From UKL13-2 sp043773745 (GTDB lineage Bacteria; Pseudomonadota; Gammaproteobacteria; Burkholderiales; Usitatibacteraceae): a stretch of DNA of 6,110 nt. The stretch is taken from positions 1-6,110 of the forward strand of contig JAYVEV010000142.1 of assembly GCA_043773745.1 (NCBI GenBank). The letters run 5' to 3'. Below the pieces are notes generated by a model. The model was given only the letters and a program-made list of their open reading frames with translations, did not search any database and was not told the DNA's origin. Positions 1-3,626 of this stretch are shown here, piece after piece; position 1 is the first letter of the stretch, and every line of letters begins with the position of its first letter. The position numbers and the translations under genes were made by a program.

Positions 1-135
1 TACAACTACTTTAGGGATTACGATCCCGTGACGGGTAGATATATTGAGTCGGACCCAGTCGGTCTGAAGGGCGGGAACAATACGTATGCGTACGTATCAG
101 GGGACCCTCTTGGTGATATCGATCCATTTGGGTTA
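1..135 (+). repeat. Rhs core-end repeat, copy 1
   Basis: Collinear with 1225-1359 at a constant offset of 1224 bases, without gaps. The first 26 bases are identical; the rest diverges in DNA, but 32 of 45 encoded residues match (my count). The copy may extend left beyond the window. The offset is a multiple of three, so a crossover anywhere here keeps the frame. Confidence 0.85.
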
Positions 136-534
136 GAGGCCTATATGTGCACAAAGCCGCTCCACGCTTTCGGCGAGAAATGGGGGCCGCGTATGTATCC
201 CGAGAGCAAACTAAATCCTTCGCCGTTTTATCACCAGTTCGTTTGTGTTCCTGACGGGAAAGGCGGCACTACATGTGGCGGACAAGACAGAGAAAAAGGT
301 CCGTTTGGCCCTGGAAAACCCAGTGACGATAAATACGATGATAAGCAGTGTAAGAAAGTTGACGACGACAAGTGTGTCGAACAATGTTTGCTTAAAAAAA
401 TCTCTGATCCAAATCGTCCGGACTATTCATTATTTGGAGGCGGTGGACGTAATGGAGGCTCATTTAACTGCCAGCAGTGGGCAGACAAAATTCTTAAAGA
501 TTGCCAACGAGAATGTAAAGCCAAGCAAAAATGA
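1..534 (+). CDS. Rhs protein, C-terminal end (partial): core tail plus cysteine-rich toxin tip
   Basis: This is the 3' end of an rhs gene; the frame is open from the first base, so the N-terminus lies outside the window. The first 45 codons are the classical end of the Rhs core (YNYFRDYDP, TGRY, SDPVGL, closing DPFGL at 121-135). Rhs proteins form a shell that encloses a variable C-terminal toxin, delivered by type VI secretion or contact-dependent routes. After DPFGL comes a tip of about 130 residues with nine cysteines, including two CX3C pairs, an acidic Asp/Lys stretch, a YHQFVCV segment (His codon 232-234) and a late FNCQQWA motif (Cys codon 469-471). A His strand followed by NCxxWA resembles circularly permuted papain-like (NlpC/P60, LRAT, PPPDE) folds; this is inference from motif order only, and the target is unknown. 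The stop TGA overlaps the ATG of the next gene, as expected for a toxin/immunity pair. Confidence 0.88.
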   Translation, partial: YNYFRDYDPVTGRYIESDPVGLKGGNNTYAYVSGDPLGDIDPFGLEAYMCTKPLHAFGEKWGPRMYPESKLNPSPFYHQFVCVPDGKGGTTCGGQDREKGPFGPGKPSDDKYDDKQCKKVDDDKCVEQCLLKKISDPNRPDYSLFGGGGRNGGSFNCQQWADKILKDCQRECKAKQK

Positions 535-1028
535 AAACCATCAAAGAAATCGCACAAACGAAATGGGGCAAAGTGTTCTTAGGCCTTTGGTTGCTGATGG
601 TGATTGGTGTCGTCACCATCGGCATTATCGGATTGGCTGATCACGAGGTTGTGGGAGCATTAGTAGTCTCAGTTTTGGTCGCAGGCGTACTATCTAATAT
701 TTGTACAATTCTTTCATATAAGGTGGGCGCAAAAAGTCACACAATTGCTCGAATTACTTGGCTTATTTTGGCAATGATTGCGCTTGCAAGCGTTCTGATC
801 TTGCTCAACACTGGACAGAAAGATGCGGATATTGCTCTAGCCTACATGATGCTAGTGCTGACATTTCCAATAGGATTCATCATGGGGCCGATAGTGAGTC
901 CAATGCTGTCCTGGGACGGCAACTCTTCAATAGTTGTTTACTGGGGGGGATGCATATTGGTTGGCTATTTACAATGGTTCGTTGTTGTGCCGCAAGTCAT
1001 TGCGGTTATGCAAAATCGCAAAAAATAA
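531..1028 (+). CDS. Putative membrane immunity protein for the first Rhs toxin
   Basis: A 165-residue integral membrane protein not recognised as a named family. Hydrophobic segments lie at about residues 13-35, 40-62, 72-92, 101-123 and 133-155, with a short basic N-terminus (MKTIKEIAQTK) and a basic tail (QNRKK). Its ATG overlaps the rhs stop in an ATGA junction, so it is probably translated by coupling; no strong separate ribosome-binding site is visible. The gene immediately after an Rhs toxin tip normally encodes the cognate immunity protein, and that position is the whole basis for the call. A membrane-embedded immunity protein fits a toxin that acts at the inner membrane or from the periplasmic side, for example on lipids or the envelope. 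It could instead be an unrelated membrane protein carried with the cassette. The region is more A/T-rich than the right half of the window, as is usual for exchanged Rhs tips. Confidence 0.75.
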   Translation: MKTIKEIAQTKWGKVFLGLWLLMVIGVVTIGIIGLADHEVVGALVVSVLVAGVLSNICTILSYKVGAKSHTIARITWLILAMIALASVLILLNTGQKDADIALAYMMLVLTFPIGFIMGPIVSPMLSWDGNSSIVVYWGGCILVGYLQWFVVVPQVIAVMQNRKK

Positions 1029-1029
1029 A

Positions 1030-1812
1030 AGCGTACATCCCGATCACTTGGGCACGCCGAGAGCCATCACACGCCCAAGCGATAACGTCGTCATGTGGCG
1101 ATGGGACAACGTAGACCCATTCGGTGCGAACCCGCCCAACGAGGACCCGTCGAACACCGGGACCGCGTTCAAGTTCGATATGCGATTCCCGGGGCAAATT
1201 GCGGACGTAGAGACGGGCACGTTCTACAACTACTTTAGGGATTACGATCCGGCGACCGGAAGGTATGTGCAGAGCGATCCGATTGGACTTGCTGGAGGGT
1301 TGAGTACTTATGCTTATGCTGATCTCAATCCGCTCTTTCTCATTGACCCTTTCGGTTTGAAGGCAACTCTCCAATGTAAGCGCTGCCGCAAAGGGGATGG
1401 TTCAATGGTCTGCTCGATCAATGAGGATGGCCGAGACCTTGGAAACATCAATACGAACATTGGCAAGAATGACCCATCGAAAACCGCTGGAGATCCGTAT
1501 GGGGAGGATGGACCGCTTCCGCCTGGAAAGTACTCCGTCCCAATGGGGTATTCGAATAAGTTTAAGCGTGACCTTCCGAGCCCGACTAATACCGGAGTTC
1601 CTTCAAATGTAGTGACTCCGCTTGGAACCAAGCGATCTGGAATCCGAATTCACAAGGGAACATATTCACAAGGATGTCTAACCACGGGCTCCGGTCCAGC
1701 GGGCGGCACTGCCGAAACAGACCTCACGAATTTGGTGAAAAGAAACAGCCGAACAGGAGGAACAGATCTTTACATCAGCGAGGTCGATTGTGATGGATGC
1801 TGTCCTAAGTAA
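1030..1812 (+). CDS. Orphan Rhs C-terminal cassette with L,D-transpeptidase/Tlde1-like toxin domain (no proper start)
   Basis: A displaced Rhs end. Recognisable core begins just after the preceding stop (VHPDHLGTPR from about 1033) and continues through WRWDN, FDMRFPGQ, YFRDYDPATGRY and SDPIGL to DPFGL at 1345-1359. The frame extends back to a TTG at 934 inside the previous gene, and the first ATG is at 1093; neither has a convincing ribosome-binding site, so the fragment is probably silent until recombined. The tip (about 150 residues) carries GPLPPGKY (1510-1533) and SGIRIHKGTYSQGC, with His at 1651-1653 and Cys at 1675-1677. The GP(I/L)PxG-Y element followed by IH...SxGC is typical of the DUF2778/Tlde1 relatives of YkuD, which act on peptidoglycan stem peptides (L,D-carboxypeptidase or D-amino-acid exchange). 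A peptidoglycan-targeting periplasmic toxin is therefore inferred. The tip ends in a cysteine-rich CDGCCPK. The stop lies inside the next gene. Confidence 0.8.
   Translation, partial: SVHPDHLGTPRAITRPSDNVVMWRWDNVDPFGANPPNEDPSNTGTAFKFDMRFPGQIADVETGTFYNYFRDYDPATGRYVQSDPIGLAGGLSTYAYADLNPLFLIDPFGLKATLQCKRCRKGDGSMVCSINEDGRDLGNINTNIGKNDPSKTAGDPYGEDGPLPPGKYSVPMGYSNKFKRDLPSPTNTGVPSNVVTPLGTKRSGIRIHKGTYSQGCLTTGSGPAGGTAETDLTNLVKRNSRTGGTDLYISEVDCDGCCPK
1225..1359 (+). repeat. Rhs core-end repeat, copy 2
   Basis: Second copy of the core-end segment, in the orphan cassette. It begins with the same 26 bases as the window's first 26 (1225-1250) and ends at the DPFGL codons, after which the two toxin tips share nothing obvious. 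The orphan copy carries about 190 further bases of core upstream (from about 1033) that could also pair with the parent gene outside the window. Confidence 0.85.
1780..1784 (+). promoter_or_regulatory. Ribosome-binding site choosing the ATG at 1793
   Basis: GAGGT lies 8 bases before the ATG at 1793, inside the toxin reading frame. A stronger AGGAGG at 1755-1760 is more than 30 bases away, too far to serve this start. Confidence 0.5.
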
Positions 1813-2347
1813 GCCCATTGTGAAGCTTGTCGTTTTCTTTTGCGCGCTCTGGCAGCTCCAGGCTGTACACGCCAAAGAAGTACTTCCCGAGTATGGTGCA
1901 GTTGAACTTCAAGGGAAGTTCGAAAAGAATTCACAGTCGTTTAGTTTGAAGCTGCGTTGCGAGGCGTTAGCATCGCAACGCAACCCATCCCAAGCGGTGC
2001 ATGGCACAGACGATAGTTCACTACGCTGCCTGACCACTTCACTCGTGTTGCGCCTCAACGGAAGAGATGTACGATTGCCGACAGAATTCTTTAATGATCT
2101 AGGCAACGTCCACATTCCACTTGGCGTTTGGCTTTCTCGCAAGGACGATTACTTAGTGATTCATATTGGTGGGGGCGATGGTGCCGGCTCATATAAAGCG
2201 AGGATTTTTGTTGAACGCTTAGATGCAGTATTTCGCGAAATTGATGAGGTTAATGAGTCCGGCGAAATGCGCACCATCAGAGATGTTGATAAGACGTCCC
2301 GAAAGCGAGTGGAAGAAAGTCGAATTAAGATTCCGCCACCAAAATAA
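1793..2347 (+). CDS. Putative periplasmic immunity protein for the Tlde1-like toxin
   Basis: A 184-residue secreted protein of no recognised family. The N-terminus is a clear Sec signal peptide: a lysine-containing start, the hydrophobic core IVKLVVFFCALWQL and a likely cleavage after AVHA before KEVLPEY. The mature part is about 157 residues, looks beta-rich, contains two cysteines that could pair in the periplasm, and ends in a charged tail finishing KIPPPK. ATG 1793 is preferred because GAGGT (1780-1784) sits 8 bases upstream; a GTG immediately before it at 1790 would add one residue. It overlaps the end of the toxin frame by 20 bases, so the two form a tight toxin/immunity unit. A periplasmic immunity protein is what a peptidoglycan-acting L,D-transpeptidase-type toxin requires, and known Tlde1 immunity proteins are periplasmic. 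The function is inferred from position and targeting, not from a sequence match. Confidence 0.78.
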   Translation: MDAVLSKPIVKLVVFFCALWQLQAVHAKEVLPEYGAVELQGKFEKNSQSFSLKLRCEALASQRNPSQAVHGTDDSSLRCLTTSLVLRLNGRDVRLPTEFFNDLGNVHIPLGVWLSRKDDYLVIHIGGGDGAGSYKARIFVERLDAVFREIDEVNESGEMRTIRDVDKTSRKRVEESRIKIPPPK

Positions 2348-2390
2348 ATCTCGCTGCCTGTTCTCTTTCTAAAAAAACGAAGCATTCCCC

Positions 2391-2420
2391 CAACGCCCGC
2401 GCTGCGGGCGTTGTTGTTTT
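2391..2420 (+). terminator. Intrinsic terminator closing the rhs locus
   Basis: A perfect 10-base G+C-rich stem (2391-2400 with 2404-2413, arm CAACGCCCGC) with a 3-base loop, followed by TTGTTTT. It lies 43 bases after the stop of the last immunity gene. In the leftward direction a T-run comes only about 13 bases past the stem, so any function for the operon coming from the right is weaker. The rest of 2348-2468 shows no gene. Confidence 0.85.
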
Positions 2421-2468
2421 AGCTGCCAGATGTTTCAATCGCCGCGTTGCACGGCGCGCGACTTCTTG

Positions 2469-3113
2469 CTATTTCTTTTTAACGCGACCTGCTGCGACGG
2501 TCTTACGTTTACTCTCCACCTTCTTGTCCGGCTTGCTGTTGGCCTTATCCTCAATCACAAACCCAATCGGCCGCTTGGGTGGGTCGGGTGGCGTCATCAA
2601 TTCACGCAAGGCATCAAACACCTGCTTCAACTGCGCTCGCGTGTTCTGCGCCAGCGTATCGTGCCTTAACGCCAGCGACTGCATCTGCCGCTCTAAGGTC
2701 GCGAGCTTGGTAGCCAAATCCTTGTGTGTGGCCAACACCTCGCGCAACTGCGCGAATGCCCGCACCACGTACAGGCTCATCTCCACCGCGCGTGGGCTGT
2801 TCAATACTGTTGCTGCCATCAGTGCCCCATGCTCAGTGAATGCAAACGGCGGTCGTCTAAGACCCATCTTCGCCCCCGGATTGGACATCACAACCTGTGA
2901 TCTCCAATCGGCAAACTCGCTGGCATCCAGTTGAAACATGAAGTCGGTCGGAAAGCGATCTGGATTACGCTTGACGGCCTGATTCAGCGTGCGCGTTTCC
3001 ACGCCATAGAGTTCAGCCAAGTCAGCATCAATGATCACCTTCACCCCGCGCACGATCTGGATGCGGCTCTCGATACGGTGTGAGACAACAGGATGGGCGG
3101 GTTGAGTTGCCAT
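2469..3113 (-). CDS. ORF6N-domain DNA-binding protein
   Basis: A 214-residue protein with an N-terminal ORF6N domain (about residues 12-105), a KilA-N-related DNA-binding module common in phage antirepressors and mobile-element regulators. Diagnostic stretches are IQIVRGVKVIIDADLAELYG, the TRTLNQAVKRNPDRFP segment, then FMFQL and the FAFTEHGALMAATVLNS block. Residues about 110-172 look helical and probably form a coiled coil or oligomerisation arm (LATKLATLERQMQSL, then RAQLKQVFDALREL). The tail is Pro/Lys-rich and ends VKKK, likely disordered and able to contact DNA. It starts 2 bases after the stop of the XRE gene, so the two form one leftward operon. Its role is inferred as regulation of the adjacent element, possibly as antirepressor or co-regulator; the target is not visible. 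The stop lies about 50 bases from the rhs terminator on the other strand, so the two units converge. Confidence 0.88.
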   Translation of the reverse strand: MATQPAHPVVSHRIESRIQIVRGVKVIIDADLAELYGVETRTLNQAVKRNPDRFPTDFMFQLDASEFADWRSQVVMSNPGAKMGLRRPPFAFTEHGALMAATVLNSPRAVEMSLYVVRAFAQLREVLATHKDLATKLATLERQMQSLALRHDTLAQNTRAQLKQVFDALRELMTPPDPPKRPIGFVIEDKANSKPDKKVESKRKTVAAGRVKKK

Positions 3114-3115
3114 CC

Positions 3116-3511
3116 CTACCGCCCCTGTTGTGCCAGTACGGTATCAAGCATTTCCATCACAAAGCGCTGCTTCGTCTTCGGCAGTCGACTGATCTTCTCC
3201 ATGTGCTGCGCCAGCTTTGGTGCGGGGCCGCGCTTGCTGCTCTTGGCAGCGGGCTCGCCCATTAGCTCTTCTAGGCTCACGCCAAGCGCCTTTGCCAATA
3301 GCGGCAAGGCTGACACTGGCACACGTCGCTGCCCCAGCTCGTAGGCGTTCAATGTGGGCTGTGCCACGCCCAGCGTCTCGGCCAGCTGCACCTGCGTCAG
3401 ATGGTTGTCTTTACGCATGGCTGCGATACGGCTGCCCAGCTCAATAAAAAAGTCGCGTTCGTCTTGTGTGATGGCCACGGTGTGGGTTCCTGTGCGGATG
3501 ATCGTGGCCAT
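3116..3511 (-). CDS. XRE/Cro-CI family helix-turn-helix transcriptional regulator
   Basis: A 131-residue regulator. An HTH_3 domain spans about residues 25-84: LGSRIAAMRKDNHLTQVQLA, then the turn and recognition helix GVAQPTLNAYELGQR, and a closing ALPLLAKALGVSLEELMG. A short basic linker (KSSKRGPAPK) leads to a helical C-terminal segment (residues about 99-130) that may dimerise. The N-terminal 24 residues precede the HTH without a recognised domain. The ATG is well supported: AGGAG (3519-3523, complementary strand) sits 7 bases upstream. It is the first gene of the leftward operon with the ORF6N gene and is divergent from the primase gene. A perfect 25-base palindrome in the shared intergenic region is the obvious operator, so it probably represses both itself and the primase-helicase. 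An XRE antitoxin of a toxin-antitoxin pair is a less likely alternative, because the ORF6N partner has no toxin motif. Confidence 0.9.
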   Translation of the reverse strand: MATIIRTGTHTVAITQDERDFFIELGSRIAAMRKDNHLTQVQLAETLGVAQPTLNAYELGQRRVPVSALPLLAKALGVSLEELMGEPAAKSSKRGPAPKLAQHMEKISRLPKTKQRFVMEMLDTVLAQQGR

Positions 3512-3539
3512 AGGCTAGCTCCTGATTTCGTTAATGCGA

Positions 3540-3567
3540 TTGACAATATCACGTAACGTGATATTGT
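3540..3567 (+). promoter_or_regulatory. Promoter for the primase-helicase gene
   Basis: A consensus -35 TTGACA (3540-3545), a 16-base spacer and -10 TATTGT (3562-3567), which is the right end of the palindrome. It would give a leader of roughly 50 bases before the ATG at 3627. A second TTGACA at 3597-3602 is too near the start codon to be a useful -35. Confidence 0.6.
3543..3567. promoter_or_regulatory. Perfect 25-base palindrome, probable XRE operator
   Basis: The arms ACAATATCACGT (3543-3554) and ACGTGATATTGT (3556-3567) are perfectly complementary around a single central base. It lies in the only divergent intergenic region and spans the -10 box of both proposed promoters, so a bound dimer would block both. 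There is no T-run on either side, and at this position between divergent genes an operator is more likely than a terminator. Which protein binds it (XRE, ORF6N or both) is inferred. Confidence 0.82.
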
Positions 3568-3571
3568 GCAA
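3543..3571 (-). promoter_or_regulatory. Promoter for the XRE-ORF6N operon
   Basis: On the complementary strand, TTGCAC (3566-3571) and TATTGT (3543-3548) are separated by 17 bases. The -10 is the left end of the same palindrome. The -35 is weaker than that of the rightward promoter. An alternative -35, TTGAAC, lies farther upstream but has a poorer -10 partner. Confidence 0.5.
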
Positions 3572-3626
3572 AGCAGTTATTTTGTTCAAAACCCTATTGA
3601 CACGTTTTTAGCCGGAGTCCAAAACC

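Noticed and set aside
245..640. 131-codon + frame crossing the toxin/immunity junction
   Set aside because: It overlaps two better-supported genes in another frame and shows no domain.
934..1029. Extension of the orphan Rhs frame back to a TTG at 934
   Set aside because: It lies inside the membrane-protein gene, encodes nothing like Rhs core and has no ribosome-binding site; it is open by chance.
1..1359. The 1224-base-spaced repeats as insertion-sequence ends or a duplicated gene
   Set aside because: The copies are protein-coding Rhs core in direct orientation with no terminal inverted repeats or transposase between them; the tips and immunity genes differ, so this is cassette stacking rather than gene duplication.
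1006..1374. 122-codon minus-strand frame over the orphan Rhs core
   Set aside because: Antisense to strongly conserved Rhs core codons; no independent support.
2440..2456. Second small hairpin (CGCCG/CGGCG) between the converging genes
   Set aside because: Only a 5-base stem with no adjacent T-run on either strand; not supportable as a terminator.
3597..3602. Second TTGACA as a -35 box for the primase gene
   Set aside because: A matching -10 would fall at about 3620, on the ribosome-binding site and start codon, and no TATAAT-like sequence is there.
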